From contig JAMWET010000668.1 of NCBI GenBank assembly GCA_024036415.1, positions 1,734,218-1,798,217 of the forward strand: 64,000 bases of DNA. Reading direction: 5' to 3'. The translations under genes and the position numbers were made by a program. The DNA comes from Prochilodus magdalenae (Eukaryota; Chordata; Actinopteri; Characiformes; Prochilodontidae). This document shows, piece by piece, positions 1 through 47,107 of the stretch (position 1 is the stretch's first letter; each line of letters starts with the position of its first letter). The notes beneath the pieces are model-generated. The model was not told the origin of the DNA. It saw only the letters and a program-made list of their open reading frames with translations, and did not search any database.

Positions 1-780
1 CCGAAAACGCAGGACCTCAACAGCTACAGACCGGTGGCACTGACCTCACATCTGATGAAGTCACTGGAGAGGCTGGTTCTTACCCATCTTCTTGGGTTCT
101 TACCCTTTTCAGTCTGCCTACCAGCCAGGTGTAGGAGTGGATGATGCTGTCATCTATCTTCTACACAGAGCTCTTTCTCACCTGGAGAAACCTGGGAGCA
201 CTGTGAGAATCACCTTCTTTGATTTCTCCAGTGCTTTTAACACCATACAGCCGGGGCTCCTGAACGACAAGCTGGAACATGTTGGTGTGGAAAGTCACCT
301 TTCAAACTGGATCCAGGACTACCTCACCAACCGACCACAGTACGTGAGGGCACGGGACTGTGTGTCTGACAAGGTGGTCAGTAGCACAGGGGCCCCTCAG
401 GGAACAGTCTTGGCACCGTTCTTCTTCACCCTGTACACTGCTGACTTTATGTACAGCTCACCAAACTGTCACCTCCAGAAGTTCTCTGATGACTCGGCGA
501 TTGTTGGCCTCATAACAAATGAGGAGGACAGCGAGTACAGAGAACTGATTCAGGACTTTGTGGACTGGTGTCTGCAGAACCACCTCCAGATAAACGCGGG
601 GAAGACCAAAGAACTGGTGGTGGATTTCCGCAGGTGCGGAATATTTATATAATATTTATATTGTCGTTCTGTTCACCTGTCTTATTTTTTGTACTGAGTA
701 CCTTGCTATCCCTTTGCTGCTGTAACACTGTAAATTTCCCCACTGTGGGACTAATACAGGATTATCTTATCTTATTTATC
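1..780 (+). mobile_element. L2-like LINE, internally deleted 3' fragment
   Basis: This is a piece of a non-LTR retrotransposon reverse transcriptase. An open frame at 92-652 (186 codons) carries FFDFSSAF near residues 42-49 (first catalytic Asp), STGAPQGTVLAP near 98-109 and FSDD at 131-134 (catalytic Asp pair). Bases 1-91 encode the upstream SYRPVALTS segment in another frame, so there is a frameshift near 92-110. After VVDFRR the coding sequence jumps at about 633 straight into a 3' end with CCCCACTGTGGGACTAATA and a TATCT-type tail, a 3' end typical of teleost L2-clade LINEs. The thumb region and part of the 3' UTR are therefore deleted. The 5' end lies outside the window. The clade call rests on recognition of the peptide style; family membership is inference. 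Confidence 0.82.
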
Positions 781-785
781 ATTCA

Positions 786-1225
786 AAATGTCACATTATG
801 CACAATAATGATGTACACAATGTATTTGAGCAAATATTTGAAAATAAACACTGAAAACTAAAAGGTTGGGCAAGACAGATGTCAAGTGCAAAGAACTGGT
901 CCCGACGCGTGCTGAGCCAAAGTAGCTTTTAATAAACTGAACAGAAGCTTGGCGGAACAACAAAGATCGGTACAGCAGGACACGGGGACAAAACCAGGTC
1001 ATAGAACAATAGAAAGCAAGAGGGTCAAATCCAGGAAAGCAGACAGCAAAAGGAGAGAGCTAAGCCGTAAATCGTTCTAGAGCCAGAGATCCGATGGAAA
1101 AGGGGCGTGGCAGCTGGCTGCAAGGAGTATACTGGCGAGCCAGACCGAGGGGGATAGGCGGAGCGTGAGCCCGTGGGTGTGACGTCATCGGACTGTGCCC
1201 TCTGGGAACTGGAGTCCGGAGGGAC
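786..1225. other. Intergenic stretch, unclassified repeat-like sequence
   Basis: No gene is supported. The sequence is purine-rich around 930-1060 and GC-richer around 1090-1220, unlike the AT-rich neighbourhood, and it lies between two transposons. I suspect an unclassified repeat but see no terminal repeats or coding motif. Confidence 0.3.
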
Positions 1226-1233
1226 ATAGGCAG
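1226..1233. repeat. Left target-site duplication of the outer hAT
   Basis: ATAGGCAG lies immediately before the element terminus TAGGGGTG. The matching copy TTAGGCAG is at 5519-5526. Seven of eight bases agree, and hAT elements make 8-bp duplications. Confidence 0.75.
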
Positions 1234-1331
1234 TAGGGGTGTACCATATCGTATCGTTCGCGATAATACCGGTATAATTTTTTTCAACGATTTAAAAAAT
1301 CCATATCGTGATAATAGAGATATTCTGACTT

Positions 1332-1604
1332 GTGAGTCATTTTGGAACAGAAAGAAGTATGACGGAAAGTAGCTGTGTGGTGGAGGAGTTTGTTCCAAAA
1401 AGGGGAGCGACTTCAGCAGTGTGGAGGTGGTTTGGTTATAAAATCTCGGATGTACAACAGACCACAGTAATATGCAAGAAGCCTGTAACAACAAAAGGGG
1501 GAAACACAACTAATCTGTTTCACCACCTCAAGCAGAAGCACTCTGAGTATTTGAGTATGAGGAAAGTCAAAAATGCCGCGCAGAGTGCTCAACAGCCAGT
1601 GTGA
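1332..1604 (+). pseudogene. hAT transposase N-terminus with BED zinc finger (outer element)
   Basis: This 90-codon frame encodes the DNA-binding N-terminus of a ZBED-like hAT transposase. The segment VWRWFGYKISD followed by GNTTNLFHHLKQKH is a BED finger: aromatic start, paired cysteines, then histidines. The first cysteine pair is damaged. The sequence reads VICKKPV where the family has CKxC spacing, so the second zinc-binding Cys is missing, probably by a small deletion. The frame then shifts, and the protein continues at 1601 with WKEITDAIAFCLAKDMMP, another typical segment of the family. Non-functional as it stands. Confidence 0.75.
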
Positions 1605-2109
1605 GTTCAAACTCAAGCAGACAGTCTACACTGGCTCAGCAAAGCATCACTGTATCTCTGGAAAGCTGTGCTTCGTATGACAAGAAGAGCAAACGTTGGA
1701 AAGAAATTACCGACGCCATCGCATTTTGTTTGGCTAAAGATATGATGCCAGTTCAAACATTAATGAAAAATGCCGTGATAAGGTAGCAGCTTCACTGTCT
1801 TGTGCAGAGTTTTTCGCCTCGACCACGGACTTATGGTCAAGCAGAACTACAGAGCCTTATCTTAGCCTAACGGTGCACTACATTAACAGCGAATGGAAGC
1901 TGTGCAGCTCCTGTCTTGAGACGAGCTACTTTCCCGAGGTCCACACAGGGCAAAATATAGCAGATTGTTTAAGGGAGTTTCTCCAGTCGTGGTGTCTCAA
2001 AGAGGAGAAACAAGTGTGTGACAACGGACAGCGGGGCAAACGTTGTAAAGGCAATCCAACTGAATGACTAGACTGTCATGCTTTGGACATCGTCTCCACA
2101 TTGCTATTG
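1601..2109 (+). pseudogene. hAT transposase middle part, before the intron (outer element)
   Basis: This continues the ZBED-like transposase in broken frames. WKEITDAIAFCLAKDMMP is followed by a stop near 1786. AEFFASTTDLWSS and YLSLTVHYI follow in the next frame (1787-2067), and RLSCFGHRLHIAIG runs up to the splice donor at 2110. These are the regions preceding and around the first catalytic Asp of hAT transposases. At least two frame changes and an internal deletion around 2040-2065 separate the segments. Confidence 0.7.
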
Positions 2110-2342
2110 GTAAGTTTCCTTTATTCATTTCTATGAAATATTAGCCTTTGATGTTAATATACAGCACGTGAACAAATACTTTTACAATAACGTTACACAG
2201 ATGCCCCATAAAACGTCTGATATCGTCTGAAATTAACGTCTACGTTGTCTGAAGTTTCATTCAGAGCCTGATAGAGTTCGATTCTTTTTCCTGAACCGAT
2301 TGCGAGTCAATTAACCGATTGTGATTCAACTAATTCGTTTTG

Positions 2343-2350
2343 CTATAGAG
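2343..2350. repeat. Left target-site duplication of the nested hAT
   Basis: CTATAGAG directly precedes the element start CAGGGGTATTC. The identical octamer follows the element at 4068-4075. Confidence 0.88.
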
Positions 2351-2727
2351 CAGGGGTATTCAAGAAAACTGTGAGGAGGTCCAGTTCAAAGAAATTTCCT
2401 CAAGCAGAGGTCCGCAACATCGTCTATTTGCAGTATGACGATATCGGAATAAATTGTGTTAAAAAAATAATAATACAGGTTAAAATCATTTCAAAGAAGT
2501 TTATTAGCACTGAAACACAGGATAACATTGTGTGGCTGCAGTTTAAATAAAAAATAACTAAATTATGTATTCAAAAACAAAGAAAGTGCTTAAGAAAAAA
2601 TAGCAGCTTCAGTTTCCTTTTGATTGAACAATCTCAATATTTCTCCTCAACAAAACAACTCTCAAAACACCTGACCTATTTCTCTTACAGATTTCTCTTA
2701 CATCTGTCTTCCCCCAATTTCCCCTGC

Positions 2728-3045
2728 TCAGTGTGAGAATTGAGCTTTGGCTTGCCCTGCCAACATTTTAAATCTGGGCTTGAAGGAGGTCAGGGCCATT
2801 CTCATGCACATGTGCAGATGCTCATTGGTGAGCTTGGAACGATATTTTGTTTTTATTATGTTCATTGTAGAGAACGCTGCCTCACAGCTGTATGTGGAGC
2901 CGAACATGGTCAAGATAAACAGAGCCACTTTTTTCAGATCTGGGAAAGCTGTCTCAGAAACCATCTGGAGCCAGAAGGTGGTAGATTCGGTTCTTGCAAA
3001 CTGCTCTTTCAGGGCCACATCTGCCTGGAGGTCAGTCATTTGCAT
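2728..3045 (-). pseudogene. hAT transposase C-terminal dimerisation domain (nested element)
   Basis: This 105-codon frame contains FGSTYSCEAAFSTMNIIKTK at residues 48-67, followed by RSKLTNEHLHMCMRMAL. This is the C-terminal hAT dimerisation signature seen in domesticated relatives such as the GTF2IRD2- and ZBED-type proteins. It overlaps the end of the N-terminal frame by a few bases in another frame, which marks the deletion joint near 3040-3080. Confidence 0.82.
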
Positions 3046-3629
3046 CTGGAGAGGCCCAGTGTTTGCCCACTTGAAGTGATGTGTGACATCATTTGTGAAT
3101 GCTCTGACATCAGTGATGAGAAATGGATTCTGTATGAACTTCTCCTTGTGGCTGTGCAGGCTGACAGGGGTATTTTCTCTATTTTGTCACAGAGCTCATC
3201 TTTTTCTTTACCATCAAGTAACGCCTCTGCTATTTCAGTCATGCACTCTTTGACAACACTTGCATCTGTAAAGGGCTTTTTGTGTTTCCCTAAAACCCAA
3301 GCAACACGGAGGGAACATTCATTAGCACGCTGTTGTGCGCTGAAAGCACGGCTTAATACCCTGGTGGACTGATCATATTGGGCAGTGAGACTTCGAATTT
3401 TCTGCGTCCGGAGTTCGGACTTAGGGGGGTATGATTGGTCAAATGCTTTGTGCTTAGTCTCATAGTGACGCTTGACATTGGCACTTTTAATAAGTGCCAC
3501 GGTTTCGGAGCATATGAGGCACACTGGTTTCGTGCTCGCGGGTGGAAGAATGAACATGTATGCATCAGTCCATTCCGTGATGAACGCTCGATTTTCGGCG
3601 TCTACTTTTCTCTTTTTTGAAAGCGCCAT
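3036..3629 (-). pseudogene. hAT transposase N-terminus with zinc finger (nested element)
   Basis: This 197-codon frame starts MALSKKRKVD (basic, nuclear-localisation-like). A C2H2-type finger follows with Cys37, Cys40, His55 and His60 (VCLICSE...KRHYETKH). The downstream SAQQRANECSLRVAWVLGKH segment is typical of SPIN-DOC/GTF2IRD2-related hAT transposases. The reading changes character after about residue 160 and runs into the joint with the C-terminal part, so the DDE catalytic core is absent. The start codon is the first Met and sits close to the element's right end, as expected. Confidence 0.8.
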
Positions 3630-4067
3630 AGTGTTTGCACCTCTTCTGACTGTAATTCACGTCCTGTCTTCCTGTATCATCTCCCTGCGTTTCTCGCTTC
3701 AATCGCTTTTCGCTCGCCTTTCACCTTCTCTTCCTTATATCACACTGCGTGGATGTCTGTGCCTGGCTACAAACTTCGGCTTCGGTTTGCTCATACAACT
3801 CGCTCTGAGTTCAAGCTGGCGATTTGATTCGCTAGTTGAACCACGTGGTTAGTATGACTCGCACGCGATTGGTTTGTAGCTTCCAATCCTTGCTCAGTGC
3901 AATGCTGGTAAAAGCACTTGTGTCAGATAGGGAAAAAAAAAATGCTCCTGTTTAAAATTAATTCTCCGGTCAAAATTTAAAAAATATTTTAACAATTTAT
4001 TCCGGGTCCGGATGGGATGACATATGGGTCCGTATCCGGACCGAGGTCCGTTGGTTGCGGACCACAG

Positions 4068-4075
4068 CTATAGAG
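4068..4075. repeat. Right target-site duplication of the nested hAT
   Basis: CTATAGAG is identical to 2343-2350. Removing the element and one copy restores a continuous intron sequence of the outer hAT. Confidence 0.88.
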
Positions 4076-4389
4076 TCATTGTCAGTGTCAAACTGATTCA
4101 CTGCTACCAAGCGAATCAAAGCCAGTGTACACTAGTGGTGAACGGTGGAACTGCAGCATATATTTTAGCCTGGGCAACTGACTGGTTTGTTTTCTGTTTA
4201 CCCATCAAATCGTACTATAGATATAAGTTTTGTTTGGACCTTGAGGAGATTAAAATTCTATAAATTGAGAAATGTTACATAGTTATTGCATTAAAAAGTC
4301 ATTTAACATTTATGTTAAGCGAATGTTGATATTAAAAATATACGGTTTCCAAATGCTTAACTTTAACGTTTTTTATCCTTGCTTTGCAG

Positions 4390-5068
4390 AGAGAAGTGTT
4401 AAGGACGCCAGGGTTGACAGAGCAGTGAGAGTTTGCAAAAAGATTGTGAGTGCTTTTTCTCACAGTTGGAAGAGGCAGCGGGCTTACCACAACATAAACT
4501 TGTAACAGAAACTCCCACGAGATGGGGTTCTAGGCAAAGGATGATCCAGCGGCTACTGGAACAAGAAAAGGCCATCACTCAGGTCTTGACTGTTGACAGG
4601 TCAACAAGGCACGTAGTACTGACGTGGCAAGATATAGAGGTTCTTGACTCCGTGAACAAGGCCCTTGGTCCTCTTCTAGAATTTACAGACGCACTGTCTG
4701 CTGAGGACTATGTCACTGTTTCATGTTTGGAGCCTGTACTTCAATTATTTAACAGTGACATTCTACAAGTGAAGGAGAATGACACAGACCTCACCAAGAC
4801 TATAAAAAACTCAATACTGGAGTACTTGAACAGCATGTATGAAGACCCTGAGGTTGAGGAACTGATAAGTCTGGCAACTATGGTTGACCCACGCTTCCAC
4901 ACTCAGTACATGGGCCCAGAGGAGATCCAGATCATGAAAGCCAGAGCAGTTCAAGAGATGCAATTTGACCTGCCAGAGATCAGCACTGAAGCCTCCTACA
5001 GTGAACATGCTTGTGTTCTTGACAAAGAATCTGAGACTGTGATGTTGGTGCATGGAAAGCCACATTGA
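4390..5068 (+). pseudogene. hAT transposase second exon (outer element)
   Basis: The exon starts after the acceptor TTTGCAG with RSVKDARVDRAVRVCKKIVS. It then shifts frame near 4485 into LVTETPTRWGSRQRMIQRLL, DSVNKALGPLLEFTDALSAE and LATMVDPRFHTQYM, all standard ZBED-like hAT segments. A stop follows at 5066-5068 before any dimerisation domain, so the C-terminus is missing. Confidence 0.78.
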
Positions 5069-5518
5069 AGGCCGTATTTGTTTTGCATTTACTGTGAAGC
5101 GTTACGATTATTATTATTTTTTACGAGTAATTGTTTACATTTGCAGTTTATATGCATGCACAAAAGTTTCTGCACTTTAATTTTGTGGCAGGTTTTTTTT
5201 TTTTTTACATTTGTTACAATACATTACCTTTGTTACATTATTAGATTTTATTTGTAATTTATTATTTTATACAAAATCAGAGTTGGTAAGTTACTGATTA
5301 CAAAATACAAAAAAAGTTTACAGTTTTTTTTTGTTTTTACTGAATATTTAAAACACATTTATACTAAATAAAACTTCAATTTATTTTGTTGCAATAGTAA
5401 TTTTTAAAATTAATCAAATATATTATTCAGTGTTTTCTCATATCACCAAAAATATTGTTATTGCAGAAATACCCTGAAATATTGTGATATTATTTTAGGG
5501 ACATATCGCCCACCCCTA

Positions 5519-7637
5519 TTAGGCAGGCAGACCCACAGACTTTTTAGAAGTCATGTTTTTTTTATTTTTTATTAATAGGTATATAATGTCACATTTTTAC
5601 TCAATGGTAAAATATATAAATTATAATATATAAAGATATGATTTAAACAGTATTTTAAAAATCTACTTTTCAGGTTTACCAGTATTGGTAACAGTGCCAA
5701 GCATAGCTCATAACAAAAAAACATCTCAAAAAGTTTGCCATGCCTGAGCTGGATGTATTATTTATTAGGGGGTTTATTACCAGTGTTTTAAATACATAAC
5801 AGAAAATAGTCAAAATCAAGGGTCAAATTTTCACAAGCTCTGATGCCTAAACTGTCCTCCAATTTCGAAATTCCATTTATACATTAGCGTTATTTGTAAT
5901 TATAGTTCAATTGACTATTAAAATTTACAAGATTCCAATATGGAATATTGTTTGTAGCAGTAGTAATAATAATAATAATTTTTATTATTATTATTATTAT
6001 TATTAATAATAATAATATTAGGGCAACAGAATAACTGTTATTGAATAACATTCCATTCTCGCCTACTGCTTGCAGTGTCGTATGGAAGTAGATGATTTTG
6101 GACGCAGGCATTGTTATTATACTTCAATTAAATTACTGAAACCCTCACTTAAAAACAGCATTATAGTCATAGTAAAGCCACTTGATCTCATTATAGAAAA
6201 CTAAAGGTAACTACTAAAGCTGGGTTTAGAAACCGACCCCTCTCTCTGAAGTGGCATCCAAAGCACATCACTGATATGAAGTCTTACATAACAGCAGCAG
6301 TTAATCCAGTTGTTCTGTTTGTTTACTGTAAAATTCCTCCAGTAAGTATACTATTACATATAGATACAGACTACATAACTATTTATGAAGTAAAATAGTA
6401 AAACTGTCTATCTCTAGACATGCTCTTTTTTACTTGTGTTTGTTTTATTCTAAAGACACACTAAGTGGTTTGACACCTCTACTTCAGGCACACACAGTCA
6501 TTTGTATTCCAGAGACAGTTTATGTTAATTTTCTGAGATGACATTTTTGTCTCGGATAAAAAAATCTCGGCTTTAACAGAAAATGTCTAAAAAGTTATAT
6601 TCTAAACCCAACAGCTTCAAGATTTGGAGCTGCCAGTGTAATATGTAGAAAAAAGGACTATGGATGACCCCAGAGATTCTTCATTTACTGAACTCTGCAG
6701 TCGTCTTTTCTGCAGTGAAAAGAAGTGTGACATTCTCACGGCCATATTTAGGCTAAGGAACAAGGTGGGTACTCAGCCTTAACTGTGTGCCATATATGAG
6801 CCAGATCTGGCCCACGCCAGTGGTCACTTTACAGTGTGTTGTCCAGATCTGGGACATGTCTGTTAGTCTTCCTCACTTTACAGTATATGGGCTAGATCTG
6901 TTAGTTTGACACATTCACTTAAGCATTAGAGATGCAAAGCAGCACTCTTATGAAGCTACATGAGTGCTAATAACTAAGCACTTTGTAAAGCACTTAAGTG
7001 AACACTAAATAGTGTAATATTATAAAACTTTGTTTTGCACTTATGCTTAGCTTTTTTTTTTTTTTCTCCAGGTATGAGTGCAGGTGTGAGATTGCTAGGC
7101 AGTGCACGGATTTCGACTCTAGCCTCCTTGTACTAGCTAGGAAACATTCTCTGACAGAACACTAAGCACAGCTTAGTGATTCTGGAGAAGAGTGCCTGCT
7201 AAATGCCATGAATGTAACTGTAATAGTGCCTCCTTGTGGCAAATCTTCTGTTTGCTAATCATTCAAAGCAATCAAAATTCAAACCAAGTCCATGGCTAGC
7301 TTCACATCAATACATAAAATAACATTAATAATAAAAATAGGGCTATTGTGTAGGATCTCTAGGATGAGATCTCTAGGATGAGAAAGAGCTTAGATTTAAC
7401 CATGAGATTAATTAAAAGAATATAAAAGCCAAATGCTTCTGAAATTTAATTTTAGGTTTAAAGTTCAGTCAGTCTGTTTTGATTCATGATTTACCTCAGT
7501 GTGGATGAAGACATGGGTTGCCAGTGTAGTCAGTGTGGACTGAGAGAATAAACAAGCTTAAAAAACAATAACACTAATAAAATAAAATTTAAAAAAGGCT
7601 ATACAACCGGCCAGTAAATATTTCCTAAGAAATACAA
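5519..7637. other. AT-rich intergenic region with an (ATT)n tract
   Basis: The right duplication of the outer hAT is at 5519-5526. An interrupted AAT/TTA repeat lies at about 5963-6018. No coding potential is supported. The 2.1 kb separates the hAT cluster from the 3' end of MPC2. A teleost interspersed-repeat remnant is listed separately at 7155-7215. Confidence 0.6.
7155..7215 (+). repeat. Remnant of a common teleost interspersed repeat
   Basis: GAGTGCCTGCTAAATGCC is the opposite-strand form of the ATTTAGCxGACxCTTATCCAGAG motif seen again at 31745-31785. The motif is very common in teleost genomes. I do not assign a family. Confidence 0.45.
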
Positions 7638-7643
7638 TTTATT
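7638..7643 (-). terminator. Candidate poly(A) signal of MPC2
   Basis: AATAAA on the minus strand, 324 bases beyond the MPC2 stop codon, at a plausible 3' UTR length. There is no other support. Confidence 0.4.
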
Positions 7644-7966
7644 TGGAGACATTGCATTGAGCAGTGTTACAGTATTATCAGCTGAGGAGTCTATAGTGAT
7701 AAGTCTGTTGGCAAATCAGTACCAGGAAAAGCACTTTTTTTACAGAATGTTACAGAAAATGACACAATCAAATTAACATTGTTTGTAAAATGTTGTGCGT
7801 AGATGACAATTATCTTCATGAGAGTGCTAACTAAAGGATTAAAATGCTGCCATGAAACAATGGGTGGGGGGGACTGAATTCTAAAACAGTGACTGGGGTG
7901 GGGGGGCGTTATGCTTGTTGGGGACTCCCTTTCGGTCCATGGGATGGCAGTGATATGTTAATGGTT

Positions 7967-11283
<3,317 letters not shown>

Positions 11284-12270
11284 GTCAGCAAGGCTAAACG
11301 AACTGCAGTGATCAACAATGTGGCGAGGACGGTACGGCAAGAAAACAGCTCCGGTTACTCCCTCCGAGATGGCTCTCCGAGGCGAGTACCTGTCTACAAA
11401 ACCAAAACGTTCATACAACGACCCCCAACGACACGCTCTGTTCTGCCCTACTTTCGACCTTCCTAGCAGTGCTGCTGAAACCGGTCGTTACAGGGCCGGT
11501 TGGGCCGAGAGGAGGAGCAGGAACACGACAGCGATGTCCGATTCTTCAATGAATCGGTTCTTTGAACCAGCTCTTTCAAACACAGGCCCACAGTTTATTG
11601 TTACTTCTACAGTGTTCAGATTTGTGCACATTTGTGAACATTTAATAACATCGGGTAACTAGATCACACACATGGTTACATAATAAGTTACGTATGGTGT
11701 AATGCAATTTCACTGACTCTATGTTTCAGACATGGCAATTAAGGTAACTGAGTTAGTGAATCGTTGTGTGAGAAATTTGATTGATCAGACGAAATGAGTC
11801 GGTTCGTTAAACTGAATCAAATTTCTCCTCACCTGACCGTCGCAATGTTACAGTCGTCACGGCACTGCCCACCTTCTAAAGCTTCCTATTGGTTCGTCTT
11901 ACCCGACGCCTTGTCAATAATTGGCCCATATTTGTTTGTGGGCGGGACCTACTGACTGTTCTTCTGATGAACGGACAAAGCGAAAACAGTAAGGCTGTCG
12001 AGTTAAATCACACCATTAGGTTCAGTCTCCTTTAAAAATGATAAAAAATATAATAATATTAAATTAATAAAAAAATATATTATTATATATTTTTTATATA
12101 CGTTTTTTTAAACTTGAGGAAGTATGCGAATTCACACTAATGCTACTATTACTACTAGCAACGATAATAATGATATTATGGTGAGGTATTAGGTTGGCCA
12201 CATGGAGGCGCCAAAGTACATAGAGTTATGTTTGTATAAGTTCTGGATATAAGAGAAAGAGAATTTTATT

Positions 12271-12288
12271 TCTCTCTCTCTCTCTTTC

Positions 12289-12364
<76 letters not shown>

Positions 12365-12366
12365 TG
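12271..12366. repeat. (TC)n/(GA)n inverted microsatellite with short (TG)n
   Basis: (TC)n at 12271-12285, a short spacer ending CTA, then (GA)n at 12291-12353 and TG repeats to 12366. The TC and GA arms are mutually complementary, so the tract can fold into a hairpin. Confidence 0.95.
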
Positions 12367-12367
12367 T

Positions 12368-12577
12368 CATTTAGAAGAATAGAAAAGGGGATTTTATTTG
12401 GTTGTTGGAACATTACAATCAGAATAAGAATAATCTACCATTAGGAGCAGATATGGTTCTGGATTTGTGTATCATTTAGAAGAATAGAAAAAGAGAATTT
12501 TATTTGGCTGTTGGAACATTACAATCAGAATAAGAATAATCTACCATTAGGAGCAGATATGGCTCTGGATTTGTGTA
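12368..12577. repeat. 105-bp tandem duplication
   Basis: Two adjacent copies starting CATTTAGAAGAATAG, at 12368-12472 and 12473-12577, differing at only a few bases (for example GGTTCT versus GGCTCT). It lies in the shared upstream region. Confidence 0.93.
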
Positions 12578-13123
12578 TATGAATGTAGCCGATGAAGCTG
12601 CTCGTTTAGTCAGCTTGAAGTCTCATGGTTTAGGAACAACACCGTTGCCAGTAACTTATTAAGGATTTTAAGTGGCTGTTGGGCGCGTATTTCATGTATT
12701 TACAGACGGTGTCGCTGTAAACGTAGAAGTTGCGCGTATGGGTGCGCAGACTTGATGTTCTTCAAAGCTCTTTGGACGTTCACAGTGCGCGTAGCTCGTA
12801 TTTCATTGGCACCGGAGAGCGGAGCAGGCTCTGAGGCAGCGGGGCTTAACAACACCTGTATATTTATGCCACGTTATTTTTTGTTTTGCTCCTACGATGG
12901 TACTGGGGTCTGGAGGTCGCTTGTTGTAGGACGTCGGTCGCATTATTTTTCCCCTATGTGCAGTCACTGCTGCGTTCAGTCACTGGAGGAGCAGCAAGAA
13001 GGCGTTTGAAGCGTCTGACCGGGACACTAACGTTAGGCACATTAGGTGGTGCTGCCAGGCTGGGTTGATTAAGGTGGCGTCTTCCTTCCTTCCTTTCCTC
13101 TCTCACTTTCTCTCTGTTTCTCA

Positions 13124-13153
13124 ATGCTGCTTGCCCCAGAAGAAGAGCTCTGA
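13124..13153 (+). promoter_or_regulatory. Short upstream ORF before DCAF6
   Basis: ATG at 13124 opens a nine-codon frame (MLLAPEEEL) ending in TGA at 13151-13153, 13 bases before the DCAF6 start. If it lies in the 5' UTR it could reduce or regulate initiation at the main ATG. Confidence 0.45.
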
Positions 13154-13166
13154 GAGCTGACCAATA

Positions 13167-47107
<33,941 letters not shown>

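Larger units (their letters stand above)
2351..4067 (-). mobile_element. Nested hAT transposon, internally deleted
   Basis: This 1717-bp insertion is bounded by a perfect 8-bp duplication CTATAGAG (2343-2350 and 4068-4075). The left terminus reads CAGGGGTATTCAAG. The reverse complement of the right terminus reads CTGTGGTCCGCAACC, an imperfect terminal inverted repeat of hAT style. On the minus strand it encodes the two ends of a transposase: a zinc-finger N-terminus (3629-3036) and a C-terminal dimerisation domain (3045-2728). The catalytic middle, usually a few hundred residues, is missing. It is therefore a non-autonomous deletion derivative that moved using a transposase supplied in trans, or that decayed after insertion. 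Confidence 0.88.
1234..5518 (+). mobile_element. ZBED-type hAT transposon, decayed, carrying a nested hAT
   Basis: Termini are TAGGGGTG at 1234 and its reverse complement CACCCCTA ending at 5518, with further similarity inward (CCATATCG versus GCGATATG). They are flanked by an 8-bp near-perfect duplication. The element encodes a spliced ZBED-like transposase in pieces: a BED finger at 1332-1604, a second segment at 1601-2109 and a distal segment at 4390-5068. A consensus donor (GTAAGT at 2110) and acceptor (TTTGCAG ending 4389) bound the transposase intron, and the second hAT landed inside that intron. Without the insert and one duplication copy the element would be about 2.6 kb. Several frameshifts and loss of the C-terminal dimerisation region make it inactive. 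Confidence 0.85.
11284..13166. promoter_or_regulatory. Shared divergent upstream region of MPC2 and DCAF6
   Basis: The two start codons are 1,883 bases apart and point away from each other, as in human, where the two genes are also head to head. The edges nearest each gene are GC-richer with CpGs (11290-11530 and 12680-13070) and the middle is AT-rich. This suggests two promoter edges around a variable centre. The middle contains a TC/GA inverted microsatellite and a 105-bp tandem duplication, listed separately. The transcription start sites cannot be placed from sequence alone. Confidence 0.6.

Noticed and set aside
1060..1509. Minus-strand 149-codon frame
   Set aside because: Overlaps the plus-strand BED finger and has no family resemblance.
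2740..3372. Plus-strand 210-codon frame
   Set aside because: Shadow of the minus-strand nested hAT transposase, which has recognisable domains.
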